Assembly (NCBI GenBank): GCA_030148865.1
Contig: JASBSR010000008.1
Coordinates: forward strand, 1-55,472
Source of the DNA: Gammaproteobacteria bacterium
GTDB lineage: Bacteria; Pseudomonadota; Gammaproteobacteria; SZUA-229
Length of the DNA stretch: 55,472 bases
Direction: 5' to 3'
Position numbers and translations under genes: made by a program. The notes below the pieces were generated by a model, which saw nothing but the letters and a program-made list of their open reading frames with translations, was not told where the DNA came from and ran no database searches. This document shows, in pieces, positions 43,087 to 52,606 of this stretch (position 1 is its first letter; every line of letters begins with the position of its first letter).

Positions 43087-44169
43087 CTATTTTTCCGCTG
43101 GCAGTGTGTTCTCATAGATGCTCCAGTGATCAACGATTTCATTGACAACTGTTGAGCCAACCTGATAAGCGGACTCCAGTGCTGCATTTAGCCCGGAATA
43201 ATTCCCATGATCAATATTCACGAAGTTATCAACCGCAGTCACACCTGTTGGCGGCATTGTATAATTACTCGCCGTGCGCAGGACCATAAAGCGGTTTTTA
43301 TCAGCCTTACCGGATTTTGTCAGATACGACACTGACTGATAGGAGCCCGTATCTTCCATGGCAGAGGTTACGAATTCACCTTTCCCATCTGACCAGTACT
43401 TGACCCAGGCATTGGCCCATTCATTCAGCAGCTTTCCGTGCCAGAAAGTCATCGCTGAGAGCTGGTCTCCCATTAAAACAAAAGGTGGCTTCTGCGCATT
43501 TGGGAAGTCGGTATATCGTGAACGCCCCTTAACTAAAGCTTCCGAATCTTCTAATTGAATGTTCTTTGTCAGACCATAGGCCCAGTTTGCAAGTGACTGG
43601 TTTAGCGCAAAAAACTCGCCTGTCGATTTTGGCTTATCTGGATCATAAGGTTTTTTTGCACCATAGGGGAAGTAACCTGTGGGCCAGTCAGCCGGTATTT
43701 CACGCGTATCAATTTCATGATTGAGATCACCGTCAACCAGGTAGCGCGCCCAGGCGGCAGAACCGATTGAAGCATCTTCCGGATCAACACCTGCAATGCC
43801 GGCAACCAACCAGTATGCTTTGGACAGATCAAGCCGCGGATCAAGACCTACAGCCATTACCGCAGATGATGAATTATTAGTGCCAACACCCGTTACCATA
43901 CCCAGTATGCCCTTGTCAGCGTTCAGGTAGAGGTCATGGTAGGCGTGCGGCAGTTCAAGTTTCTGGTCTAATTTCATGCGCTCTTTCCAGAGCTGAAATT
44001 CGCCAGCAGCGTCTCCGGAGTCAGCACCAATTTCAAACATGGTAACCACGACCACCTTTACTTTAATGGGCTGGACTGCTGCCGTATTGTCAGTCGATGG
44101 CTCTGAGCAGGCAACCAGTGTCAATGCCAGCAGTGAGAGCATCAGGGGGGTAATGAAGCGATTCAACAT
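43087..44169 (-). CDS. NUP-family lipoprotein (purine nucleoside permease/phosphorylase-like)
   Basis: A 360-residue lipoprotein: ATG 44169 (GGGAG 6 bases before) followed by a lipobox signal LALTLVACSEPS. The rest matches the NUP (purine nucleoside permease) family, which is related in fold to nucleoside phosphorylases: KVVVVTMFEIGADSGDAAGE, LDPRLDLSKAYWLVAGIAGV, TSAMEDTGSYQSVSYL and the late NYTMPPTGV. The longer open frame from 44232 runs into the TPR gene and is rejected. The gene ends the TonB operon (13 bases after TPR), linking that TonB system directly to nucleosides. In fungi the family takes part in nucleoside uptake; in bacteria its role is poorly known. Confidence 0.85.
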   Translation of the reverse strand: MLNRFITPLMLSLLALTLVACSEPSTDNTAAVQPIKVKVVVVTMFEIGADSGDAAGEFQLWKERMKLDQKLELPHAYHDLYLNADKGILGMVTGVGTNNSSSAVMAVGLDPRLDLSKAYWLVAGIAGVDPEDASIGSAAWARYLVDGDLNHEIDTREIPADWPTGYFPYGAKKPYDPDKPKSTGEFFALNQSLANWAYGLTKNIQLEDSEALVKGRSRYTDFPNAQKPPFVLMGDQLSAMTFWHGKLLNEWANAWVKYWSDGKGEFVTSAMEDTGSYQSVSYLTKSGKADKNRFMVLRTASNYTMPPTGVTAVDNFVNIDHGNYSGLNAALESAYQVGSTVVNEIVDHWSIYENTLPAEK

Positions 44170-44182
44170 ACAAGTCTCCCGA

Positions 44183-45409
44183 CTATGATGATCTGGACAA
44201 CCAGTTCTGGTTCTGCAGTTTCTGATCGGCATACTTCAACCATGCTGCCGCCTGTTTTTCCTGATGTTCAAAAGCTCCCGCTTTTTTCAGGGCAGATTTA
44301 CCCTCGTCAAATTTATTATCCTGGATATACGCAATGCCGAGCAACAACCAGGCACGTGCTTCATCTTTCAGGCCTTTCTCAATGCCCTGTTTTAAAGACG
44401 TCTGCGCTTTTTTCCAGTCTTCTTTATCCACGTACAACCGGGCCAGTCTCACCAGCGGCTGACCATCAGGGCTTACAGCAGCGAGTCGGTTCAGGCTGTC
44501 AATGGCCTTATCCGTCTCTTTAGAAGCACCCCAAGCAACGCTTAATACTTCAAGGTTTTTAATATTGGCTTCTATTACCTTATCGCTGATTGACTGTTCG
44601 AGTATTCTGGCAGCACGCTCAGGAATGCCACGGTTGATAGCAAATTGCATCAGGGTTCTTATTGAAGATTCTTTTTCGACCACGCCCTGACGCCAGGCGA
44701 TCTGGAGCACAGCCAGTGCTTCCGATTCATTATCAAGTAACATATTGATACTGGCCAGCTGTTCCCAGTACACTTTCTTTTCGGGCCAGTAGGCAAGCGC
44801 TTCTCGCAGTGCACTGGCTGTTTCAGGATATTGCTTGAGTTCAAAGTGGCAGGCAATCAATAACTGGTACCATGACTCACGCGGGGCATCAGATTCATCG
44901 ATGCCTTTTCTAACCAGAACAATTGCTTCTTTAAAGTGCTTGAGCTGGGCCTGTAAGTTCCCGATAAAAACATGGTGTGCCGGTTGAGGCTTCTTAAGCC
45001 GAGCATACCAGATCTGTGCATAACTTAAGGCTTCATCAAATTTTCCTTGCGAGGCGAGCAACTGCGCCACTAAATAACGCATATTCAGCTCAGCAGATTC
45101 AGGTAACTTGGCCAAATTTATACTGGTTTTGAAGTACTTGATGGCCTGGTCGTACTGCGTTAGCCCCATTTCCGCGTAACCCAGGGTCTGCAATACCACT
45201 GCCTCGTCCATCGTGTCTTTCTCGACATCCAGCAATAACTTGTTGAGTTCCGTGACAGCCTGACTAAACTTTTCTTCGGTAATTATCTTTTGTATATCCT
45301 GTAATGACTTATATGTTGATTGTGTCATCGAATAGCCTTCTGCCAGGCCAACAGACGACCTGGCAAAGCAAATTAGCAGTATGACGATAACTTTGCGTAG
45401 CATCTTCAT
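44183..45409 (-). CDS. Exported TPR protein of TonB operon
   Basis: 408 residues: signal peptide (1 to about 24), then at least ten degenerate tetratricopeptide repeats (for example MDEAVVLQTLGYAEMGLTQY and ARAWLLLGIAYIQDNKFDEG). It should be periplasmic. The start overlaps the stop of tonB (ATGA). TPR partners are common at the end of ExbB2/ExbD2/TonB2-TtpC-like operons and are thought to help assemble the complex or bind receptors; the precise role is unknown. Confidence 0.84.
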   Translation of the reverse strand: MKMLRKVIVILLICFARSSVGLAEGYSMTQSTYKSLQDIQKIITEEKFSQAVTELNKLLLDVEKDTMDEAVVLQTLGYAEMGLTQYDQAIKYFKTSINLAKLPESAELNMRYLVAQLLASQGKFDEALSYAQIWYARLKKPQPAHHVFIGNLQAQLKHFKEAIVLVRKGIDESDAPRESWYQLLIACHFELKQYPETASALREALAYWPEKKVYWEQLASINMLLDNESEALAVLQIAWRQGVVEKESSIRTLMQFAINRGIPERAARILEQSISDKVIEANIKNLEVLSVAWGASKETDKAIDSLNRLAAVSPDGQPLVRLARLYVDKEDWKKAQTSLKQGIEKGLKDEARAWLLLGIAYIQDNKFDEGKSALKKAGAFEHQEKQAAAWLKYADQKLQNQNWLSRSS

Positions 45410-46053
45410 TGCGCTTCACTCAACTTAAATTCAATGACCTGTGTTGCTTTTTGTGTAACAGCCTTACCATCAACCATCTTGGGTCGAAACTTCCAGCGTA
45501 ACATTGCGTCAACTGCTGCAGCAGCAAACAATCTGCCGGGTTTACTTTCAATCACAGTCGCGTTAGATACTGTGCCATCCGGCTTGATTACTACTGACAG
45601 TTTTACATAGCCTTCGATACCGGCCTGACGTGCTTGCCTTGGGTAATTCGGCGGAATCTGCATCACAGGTATTACATCCGAGTCCATGCCAGACATGCTG
45701 CTCATGCCGCCGCCCGGAGAACCGAGGAATGGGCCATCACCGCCATTTAACGGAATATTCAAGCTGGGCAATTGCATTGCGATTTGTGGTGACGTCTTTG
45801 ATACGGAATCATTTTTCACCGTGGTATCGGGTGTTCGTGGCGGCTGCTCAGGTGGCGGTGGCTCATCTGGCAACTTACGCTGCTTGGTCTCAGTTGCGCG
45901 ATCATTTGGATTAATGCGAACAAAGTTTAGATATGCATGCTTACTCTTCTTTTGAAATAAAGACAGATCAGGACGAATCATCATTTGCATCAGCATAAAC
46001 AGCAATAAACCAACAGCTATTGCACTAGCACCTACTATCAGCTGTTGCTTCAT
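45406..46053 (-). CDS. tonB: TonB energy transducer (TonB2-like)
   Basis: 215 residues: N-terminal transmembrane helix (about 8-28), a short proline-rich spacer (DEPPPPEQPPRTP), and the C-terminal TonB domain with PNYPRQARQAGIEGYVKLSV and LRWKFRPKMVDGKAV. The spacer is short, as in TonB2-type proteins. It transmits proton-motive energy from ExbB/ExbD to the outer-membrane receptors, two of which are encoded nearby. Both ends overlap neighbours by 4 bases (exbD and the TPR gene). Confidence 0.9.
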   Translation of the reverse strand: MKQQLIVGASAIAVGLLLFMLMQMMIRPDLSLFQKKSKHAYLNFVRINPNDRATETKQRKLPDEPPPPEQPPRTPDTTVKNDSVSKTSPQIAMQLPSLNIPLNGGDGPFLGSPGGGMSSMSGMDSDVIPVMQIPPNYPRQARQAGIEGYVKLSVVIKPDGTVSNATVIESKPGRLFAAAAVDAMLRWKFRPKMVDGKAVTQKATQVIEFKLSEAQ

Positions 46054-46460
46054 ATCAAATCACCATTCTTAGCTGCAACAGAAACACTCTGCGCACCAGC
46101 AAGCCTGGCCTGGTCCATAACTTTAATCAGTGTACTGGTATTTGATCCTTCATCAGCAACGATAACTACTGCTGCCCCAGGATTTTCTGCGAGTGCTTTT
46201 TCGACATTGGCCCTGACAGCGCGTGGATCCACCTGACGCTTGTCAATCCATATCTCGTTCCTGCTAGTAATACCAATCTGCACGCTGCCGGAATCTGTAG
46301 AAACAGCTGTATCAGCGCTTGGGCGGCTAACATCCACCCCCGTTTCTCGCACAAATGAGGAGGTAACAATAAAGAAAATAAGCATAATAAAAACAACGTC
46401 CAGCATGGGTGTCATATCAATTTGAGCTTCGTCTTCTGCCTGTGAATACTTATCTAACAT
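46050..46460 (-). CDS. exbD: ExbD-type biopolymer transporter
   Basis: 136 residues with an N-terminal helix carrying the conserved Asp (MTPMLDVVFIMLIFFIVTSS, Asp near 21) that conducts protons, then a periplasmic ExbD/TolR domain. It pairs with the two ExbB/TolQ-like proteins encoded upstream. Starts 2 bases after the exbB stop and overlaps tonB. Confidence 0.92.
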   Translation of the reverse strand: MLDKYSQAEDEAQIDMTPMLDVVFIMLIFFIVTSSFVRETGVDVSRPSADTAVSTDSGSVQIGITSRNEIWIDKRQVDPRAVRANVEKALAENPGAAVVIVADEGSNTSTLIKVMDQARLAGAQSVSVAAKNGDLI

Positions 46461-46462
46461 AT

Positions 46463-46990
46463 CTAGTCCGCCCTCTTTTCTGATGGCATATCATCAGCAA
46501 TTTTGTGTAGTTCCTGTTGATACATTTTTTCGATTCGGCTGCTGATAGGCAAGGCAACCAGAGCAGCCACCATTCCAGCCATTGTTGGTATAGTGGCCGC
46601 ACTGACGCCATCAGCCATTGACCGGGGGTTGCTAGATCCGGTAACAGCCAGGACTTCGAATACCTGAATCATGCCTGTCACCGTGCCTAACAGCCCTAAC
46701 ATGGGCAATAATGCAATCATGCTTTGAATCAGCTTGATATTTTTAGCCAGCGCGCAGTCGAGCTGAGAGATCAGCTGTCTACGCCGGCTCTCACCGAACC
46801 AGGATTCCTTATCTGCCAAATTATTCCAGACACTTAGCACTTCTGCCCGCTTCAGTGGGTAGTCGCGCTGGAAATACCAGAAGCGGTCTATCATAGCCCA
46901 CCATAAACCTATGGTAAGAAACAGAATCGCATATAGAACATGACCGCCGGTAGCAAGGAAATCCTGAAATGCTGTGACAATATCAGACAT
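46463..46990 (-). CDS. exbB: ExbB/TolQ-type proton channel protein
   Basis: A 175-residue three-helix MotA/TolQ/ExbB protein. The C-terminal channel helices include MIALLPMLGLLGTVTGMIQVFE and ISAATIPTMAGMVAALVALPI-like sequence. It is the small ExbB of a TonB2-like set. The ATG overlaps the end of the larger TtpC-like gene by 8 bases. Confidence 0.92.
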   Translation of the reverse strand: MSDIVTAFQDFLATGGHVLYAILFLTIGLWWAMIDRFWYFQRDYPLKRAEVLSVWNNLADKESWFGESRRRQLISQLDCALAKNIKLIQSMIALLPMLGLLGTVTGMIQVFEVLAVTGSSNPRSMADGVSAATIPTMAGMVAALVALPISSRIEKMYQQELHKIADDMPSEKRAD

Positions 46991-48377
46991 CTGATTTGCT
47001 GCTCCGCGCCATCTCCATCTTTTCAGCCTGCTCAGCTACCATGCCAGCTGCCTGTTCACCCAATAGCTTGGTAAGCAATATTGCGCGACCACTTAACAAA
47101 CTGTGACTCAGAAGCAAGGGAATAGAAACCACAAGCCCCAACACAGTTGTCACTAGCGCCTGTGAAATACCGCTTGCCATCAATTTCGGGTCGCCGGTAC
47201 CAAATAGCGTGATTGCCTGGAATGTCCCGATCATACCTGTCACTGTCCCTAACAGACCCATCAGAGGTGCTATCGCTGCGAGTACCTTGATAGTCGATGT
47301 TCCTTTTCTGAATTCTGAAGCATCTTTGAAAATTACATCATCGAGTTTGCGCGAGATCACATCTGCACTGAGCGCCCTATTTTCATAAAAAGCATTCAGT
47401 ACCCGGCCCAATGGATTCTCTGTACTGAAATGATCCATGTCGGCTGCCTGCTTCTTAATACGCACCGAGACACGTTGCATATGATAGAAACGGAAGACGA
47501 CAATGAACAAACCGATCAGTCCTACAGTAATAATCGCATACCCAACCAGCTGACCTTGCTCAATACGCTCAATCAGATCTGGGGACTGCACCAGCAGACT
47601 TAGCAGGACACCACGAGATGGGTCGAGTGAAAAACCAACCACCTTTCCGGGCTCTGCATTCGCAAGGCGCTCAGCAGTAGATGTGATAGAACCACTCGGT
47701 TGGCGTGACAACTCGATGAGTTTTTCATCTTCTGGTGAGTAGCGCAGATATTTGTCATCGGCCACCACATTAAAGGTACCCACTCGAATTACGTCCGCGC
47801 TATACATTTCACCGCTTGGTTTTACGACATTGGACTTGAATTTACTAACTTCAGCTGAACCGGCAATCTCATCGAGCAGAATGGCCCATAACGACTCGAT
47901 CTCAGCAATCGTTGGCACATCCTTACTGCTTGCAAGATCAGCGATTGTTTTGATTCGTTCTGGTTTTTCAATTGATACAAGTGAGTCGTATATCATCGAC
48001 TGCGTATCACCCGCTGTTTGACGAAACACCCCGAACAGCTCACCCAGATCGCCAGTCCTTCTGTCAAGTTGCTCCTGCAAAACACCCAGTGCTTTTTCAT
48101 TCGTGTCAAATACATCCTTGAGCTTATCTCTCTGTTTTTCTTTGACGGCTACCTCAGCCTGAGCCTGGCTTAGCATGCTCGTCTGCGATTTATATTCAGA
48201 TAAGAAACGCTTTTCGCGTTCCTGATTATGCAATGACTCCGCTGATGATGTTGCAGTGACCTCTGAAATCAGGTCCTTCAGTGTTTTTGCAGGTTCAGCA
48301 TGGACGACCTGGTCGAGTATCAGCAGCCCCAGAGCTATCGCCGAGATTTTAATTAAACGATTTATACAAGATCTCAT
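46983..48377 (-). CDS. Large MotA/TolQ/ExbB protein (TtpC-like)
   Basis: 464 residues. A signal peptide (about 1-27) and a long periplasmic coiled-coil region (about 40-250) come before a C-terminal ExbB domain (LLVQSP...; LAAIAPLMGLLGTVTGMIGTFQA; ISQALVTTVLGLVVSIPLLL). This is the layout of TtpC, needed with TonB2-type systems in Vibrio. It starts 4 bases after the DUF3450 gene stops. It probably reaches into the periplasm to organise the channel or the receptors. Confidence 0.88.
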   Translation of the reverse strand: MRSCINRLIKISAIALGLLILDQVVHAEPAKTLKDLISEVTATSSAESLHNQEREKRFLSEYKSQTSMLSQAQAEVAVKEKQRDKLKDVFDTNEKALGVLQEQLDRRTGDLGELFGVFRQTAGDTQSMIYDSLVSIEKPERIKTIADLASSKDVPTIAEIESLWAILLDEIAGSAEVSKFKSNVVKPSGEMYSADVIRVGTFNVVADDKYLRYSPEDEKLIELSRQPSGSITSTAERLANAEPGKVVGFSLDPSRGVLLSLLVQSPDLIERIEQGQLVGYAIITVGLIGLFIVVFRFYHMQRVSVRIKKQAADMDHFSTENPLGRVLNAFYENRALSADVISRKLDDVIFKDASEFRKGTSTIKVLAAIAPLMGLLGTVTGMIGTFQAITLFGTGDPKLMASGISQALVTTVLGLVVSIPLLLSHSLLSGRAILLTKLLGEQAAGMVAEQAEKMEMARSSKSDV

Positions 48378-48381
48378 GGCT

Positions 48382-49134
48382 TTATTCTCCTACCGAATCA
48401 ACAGGTAATGTAAGCATTTCCGGGGGGGCCTGTTTACGAGCTATACGCAAGCCATCCAGTATTGGTCTCCTGAAATCAGAACGCAGGACCTCCCAACGTT
48501 TCGCTTTCGGATTCCAACGACCGCTCTGTTGACCATCTAATGTCTGGTAATACAGCCCTATCCTACCAATACGCAGAAAATCTACTGTTCGTACTGCACC
48601 GCCATCGGCCAGTTCGCCTTTGTATGCTTCGATGGTTCGACCGAAATCTGCCTCGACCATATAGGCTTCCATAATGCGTCTGAATTTCTCACCCGCACTA
48701 ACATCGGCCCTGTCAATAAGCTGTTTCAGACTGGTGACCCGGGGCCTACGCTCGTCGAGCAGGAATGGCACATCAACTTCAACCATATGTTCCAGGGTTG
48801 AGGTCATTTTCACCATCAATGGCAGAACACCGGTCTCGATATTGTCGATTTCAGCTATCTGTTTTTTGATAGATTCTTTTTCCTTGACCTGTGATTCAAT
48901 CAGTCGTTGAAGCTGCTGGTTATATACCTCAAGGCTTTCCGCCCTTTGTGTAGCTGCGCGATACTCCTGTAGCGCCGCGGCCGTTTTATCGCTCAGACCA
49001 TCGATTTTTGTCTGGCTAGCAGCCCCCGTAGCATCCATAGCCTTCTGCGCGGCCAGTGGCTCATCAATATTCTCGGCATGCGTCATTGAGCTTACTAGCA
49101 GCAATGACAACACAAGAAGCTTCTGCATATGCAT
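48382..49134 (-). CDS. Exported DUF3450 coiled-coil protein
   Basis: 250 residues with a signal peptide (MHMQKLLVLSLLLVSSMTHA-E), a coiled-coil (about 45-105) and the DUF3450 C-terminal region containing FLRIGRIGLYYQTLDGQQ and WEVLRSDFR. It is the first gene of the TonB operon and is usually found in this position before TtpC-like genes, so a structural role in the TonB2 complex is inferred. An in-frame ATG at 49128 is also possible. Confidence 0.88.
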   Translation of the reverse strand: MHMQKLLVLSLLLVSSMTHAENIDEPLAAQKAMDATGAASQTKIDGLSDKTAAALQEYRAATQRAESLEVYNQQLQRLIESQVKEKESIKKQIAEIDNIETGVLPLMVKMTSTLEHMVEVDVPFLLDERRPRVTSLKQLIDRADVSAGEKFRRIMEAYMVEADFGRTIEAYKGELADGGAVRTVDFLRIGRIGLYYQTLDGQQSGRWNPKAKRWEVLRSDFRRPILDGLRIARKQAPPEMLTLPVDSVGE

Positions 49135-49610
49135 TTCAATACCCTTCTGTTACATCAAGTACCCACAGCATAAGCCGCGTGGGCGGTGACTATATTTATG
49201 TATCGGATCAGTTATCGTTCTCAGCTACCATCAAGCACTGCCAGTGCCTGGCATTGGTCGTGCCAGTTCAGGACTCCACCCAGACTTAACAGGCAAAATC
49301 TTACTTCTGTACTCCTATAAGCATGATTGATGCCAATATCCTGTCCAAGCAGTCAAGAGTTGCAATACGCGATATAACGAGGCAAAGACCTGTCAGGAAG
49401 CCTCGTGCAGCGGCATCTTTCATGAGCTTGTGTGCCGAGCGCATAGTGGCTGGCACGGTACTGGTGCGAGACAGTGAACAACGCACCAAAAACGACATCT
49501 GGTTTTAGCAAATATTGGCTGGCTCGGAAATTTGATCAAACACCTGAGACCTGATCACGCTCTGACTCGCTATTCATCCGATAGTGATTATCCAGACATA
49601 TCTTCATGTC
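49135..49610. other. Intergenic region upstream of TonB operon
   Basis: About 475 bases without a convincing gene. It should hold the promoter for the DUF3450-to-NUP operon, but no clear -35/-10 pair stands out. A perfect TGCCAG-TGC-CTGGCA hairpin lies near 49236-49250. Short open frames here have no SD and no recognisable product. Confidence 0.4.
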
Positions 49611-49648
49611 AAAAAAGCGATGGCGGGAACATTCACATGTCCCGCCAT
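49611..49648 (-). terminator. Rho-independent terminator of the second TonB receptor
   Basis: On the minus strand, 36 bases after the receptor stop, is an ATGGCGGGACAT/ATGT-CCCGCCAT stem (12 pairs with one bulged base, 4-base loop, 49620-49648), followed by CGC and a run of six T (49616-49611). This is a textbook intrinsic terminator. Confidence 0.88.
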
Positions 49649-49683
49649 ACGCCATACTTAGTTAACAATTGTTGGAGTGATGC

Positions 49684-52152
49684 TTAGAACTTATAAGCAG
49701 CCGTTACCAGATAATGCCTGGGCAGTTCAGGTAGAACAATTTGACTACCGAAGAGATCAGGAAAATTGGATCTGAAGTATCTTTCATCAGTCAGGTTCTT
49801 GATAGCCAGATTAAAGGTCCAGTCTTTTTCCTGGTAACTCAGACCAGCGTTGAATAAGTCATAGGCAGGTAGAGTAACGGCCTGTGAATGCGCTGATGGC
49901 GTTGAATCGGCATGGAAATAACTCAGAGTGCCCGCATAGCCATTCAGGAAGTCATACGAGGCAGTCAAACCATAGCTCACCTTTGGGATACCAGCCTTGT
50001 CAGCACCATTGTTAGCTGGATTCGGCACAATACCAACAAACTGGCCGCCATAGACCAGTGACGGATCGGAAACATTGGTCAGATCGCCAGCACCAAAAAA
50101 GCTGAAGCGACCACCGCTTGCCTCGGTATTAAGATTCAATACCTCGATCTGAGTATAAGTTGCGGTCAGGCTCAAGCTCTTGTTTACCAGATAGCGCAAT
50201 TCAAACTCTGTACCAGTTGTCTTGGCAGTCTGGTTAGTTACAATCGCCTGAGCATTCGAATCCGTACGTTCCTGCTCATAAGCAGACAGGGCAAAGTACA
50301 GTCTATCATCCAGCAAGCTTCCTTTAATGCCTACTTCTTTCAATTTCGAAGTATCGAAATATTCTTTGCTTGCAATCGTCTTGGTGGCAACTTCAGCGCC
50401 CTGGCCGGCGATGATGGTGAACTGCCGAGACACCGTTGCATACGGAGTAATGCCATACGGTGTGGCGTACGAAGTACTGAGTGTCCACGATGTACCACTG
50501 GTACTATCTGAAGCTTTCAGCAGCGCATCAGAGCAACCAAGACCAAAGTAAGCAGCGCTCAGGCTTTCATAATTGCCACCGCTATCAATAATCGGACACA
50601 AAAGTTTATTGATAGGTGTACTACTCTCTATGCTGATGTGATCCTGGCGCACGCCTGCAAGAATACCTAGCCCATTATCGAAAGCAAAGTCACCAAGGAG
50701 AGCGAGACCTATATCTGTATAGTTACCAATATAATACTGTGTGTAGTTTGAGTCAGTAGTCGTAGCAAGTAGACGTTTATCCAGAGCAGTAGATGGGCCT
50801 GTCAAATCACGACGGTCAAATTGCTCATTCGAGAAATCACCGCCATGCTTAAAGTCTGTATAACGAATGGATGGGGACACCTGGTATGTCGCTTTGAGGC
50901 CATCAGTATTTGCGATGTATTTGCCAATCACCTGGTCCTCAATTACAAAGCTGTCATGAAACTGTGAAAAACCATAGGCGTTTTCATTCAGGTTTTCATA
51001 GCCTTCATAGTAGAGCTTGTTAGTCAGTGACATATTGCTATTGAAATCATGAATAAAATCCATGTACAAAACAGTATCCTTGTTCTGGAGAACGTCTTCA
51101 GGTGCAACCAGTACCTGACTACCACTCAGTTTTGCTGTACCTGGATTTTGCAGATTGTACACAGAAGGGATAGATGCATCAGTGACGGTAGCAGGGCCGG
51201 CTCCTACAAACGTATCCATACCACCGCCATTATTTGCTGCGCCGTATTCCTGGTGGGATATCAGGCCATCGCCGTTCGTATCGAGAGGTTGCGCCGTACC
51301 TGTTATGTATGTCCCGTTGTCGATCAAATCCTGAGTAAGCCGATTCCAGCCGGCAACCTGATTACCATCATAGTTGTGGTTCATACCGCCAAATGCGATT
51401 CGCGATTTGTCGCTGATATCAACGTTGAATGAAGCCTGCAAAATTGTTTGCTGGGTCGCGGTGTTCTCATAGTACGAGCCAGAGTCTTCAGACTCTGCAT
51501 AAACATAAAAGCCAGCATCCTTGTCCATCATCTTCATCGGACCGCCAACTTCAGCGGTGAGGACATTTTTATCCCAAGTGCCTTTTGTCAGTGATAGTTT
51601 ACCGGTGTTATCTTTCAGATACTGACCCGTGTCAGCGCGTGCGGATTTCGGTACAAAGTTTAAATAGCCACCGATCTTCGACGGGCCATATATGGGAGAT
51701 GCTGGACCGCGGATGATATCAATTCGGTCTGATGCGCCTATCGGTGTTGGGTAGTTACCTGGATTATCGAGGCGCCTGATACCACGGAAATAGGTTTCGC
51801 CAGGAGTACCACGAACATCCAGAGAACCGGCAACACCGAAAAACGACTGTGTGAATGTGCCAGGAGCCATCACAACAAGATCATCAATATCATTCATGCC
51901 ATAATGCTCAAGTGTATCAGCTGTAAATGAAGTTACTCCGCGTGGTGTTTCCAGAATTGTTTTATCAAAACCGAATACTGACTGTACTGGCTCAGTAGGC
52001 ATTAAACCTAAGGTGTCTTCCACCTGCCCTTCTGTCGTGACTTTTTCCAGCTCGACGACGTCAGCATCCGCTGCTATAGCTGGTGTCACACACAGAAGTG
52101 TACTCAGTGGTCCAGAGTAGACTATTGCACGAATATATTGACCTTTAATCAT
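49684..52152 (-). CDS. TonB-dependent outer-membrane receptor, paralogue of the first
   Basis: 822 residues. ATG 52152 is preferred over 52191 because GGAAGG lies 5 bases before it and it opens a proper signal peptide (MIKGQYIRAIVYSGPLSTLL...). TonB-box-like VVELEKVTTEG, a plug with SFFGVAGSLDVRGTPG and RIDIIRGPASPIYGPSKIGG, and a barrel ending LVTAAYKF. The plug is strikingly like that of the receptor at 28.4-30.9 kb, while barrel loops differ, suggesting related but different ligands. It also keeps the EF-hand-like DTNGDGLISHQE (about residue 291, 51247-51282). The TonB operon lies downstream on the same strand. Confidence 0.9.
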   Translation of the reverse strand: MIKGQYIRAIVYSGPLSTLLCVTPAIAADADVVELEKVTTEGQVEDTLGLMPTEPVQSVFGFDKTILETPRGVTSFTADTLEHYGMNDIDDLVVMAPGTFTQSFFGVAGSLDVRGTPGETYFRGIRRLDNPGNYPTPIGASDRIDIIRGPASPIYGPSKIGGYLNFVPKSARADTGQYLKDNTGKLSLTKGTWDKNVLTAEVGGPMKMMDKDAGFYVYAESEDSGSYYENTATQQTILQASFNVDISDKSRIAFGGMNHNYDGNQVAGWNRLTQDLIDNGTYITGTAQPLDTNGDGLISHQEYGAANNGGGMDTFVGAGPATVTDASIPSVYNLQNPGTAKLSGSQVLVAPEDVLQNKDTVLYMDFIHDFNSNMSLTNKLYYEGYENLNENAYGFSQFHDSFVIEDQVIGKYIANTDGLKATYQVSPSIRYTDFKHGGDFSNEQFDRRDLTGPSTALDKRLLATTTDSNYTQYYIGNYTDIGLALLGDFAFDNGLGILAGVRQDHISIESSTPINKLLCPIIDSGGNYESLSAAYFGLGCSDALLKASDSTSGTSWTLSTSYATPYGITPYATVSRQFTIIAGQGAEVATKTIASKEYFDTSKLKEVGIKGSLLDDRLYFALSAYEQERTDSNAQAIVTNQTAKTTGTEFELRYLVNKSLSLTATYTQIEVLNLNTEASGGRFSFFGAGDLTNVSDPSLVYGGQFVGIVPNPANNGADKAGIPKVSYGLTASYDFLNGYAGTLSYFHADSTPSAHSQAVTLPAYDLFNAGLSYQEKDWTFNLAIKNLTDERYFRSNFPDLFGSQIVLPELPRHYLVTAAYKF

Positions 52153-52606
52153 AAGTACCTTCCCGATTCGTAGTATTTGAAGCGCTATCATTTTTTGAGC
52201 GTTTATATATCCCGCCTGCTAGATGTGATTTCCTGTCCTGGCACAGTGAGATTTGTCCAAATATGCTCAGAGCTATCCGATGAAGTCGACTTTGAAGCGA
52301 CTACTGATCAGCAAACATCTGCTACCATGCCAAGCAGGTTTGGTGCCAACTTTCTGTCCTATTAGTCAGGTATTTGTCTGGCGCAGAAATAACGAGGGAA
52401 ATACTGGAAAAAAGGCTAGAAACGTCGAATTTCTGAGTCCAGAGTTTTACAGTCCTGAACGATCAGTTAACAATTCTTACAGGGTTCTGAGTCCGACTCT
52501 GGTGCGCATCTGGATAAATCGCACCATAAACAATCATTGTAGATGGTCGTGCGGGGACTGATCTACACAATTAAAGGAAGCATATGTTTGCCAGAGCAAG
52601 TTTAAA
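52153..52606. promoter_or_regulatory. Leader of the second receptor with repeated TTCTGAGTCC
   Basis: About 450 bases without a gene. Two direct copies of TTCTGAGTCC (52431-52440, 52485-52494), the inverted arms CCAGAGT/ACTCTGG (52439-52445, 52496-52502) and a small GAGTC-C-GACTC dyad overlap, which suggests a regulator-binding array or leader structure for the receptor gene. No regulator gene is nearby. Confidence 0.45.

Noticed and set aside
49236-49250. A REP-type repeat family shared between 1.2 kb and 49.2 kb, based on TGCCAG motifs
   Set aside because: The similarity is limited to a 6-base word and the spacings differ, so it is probably chance.
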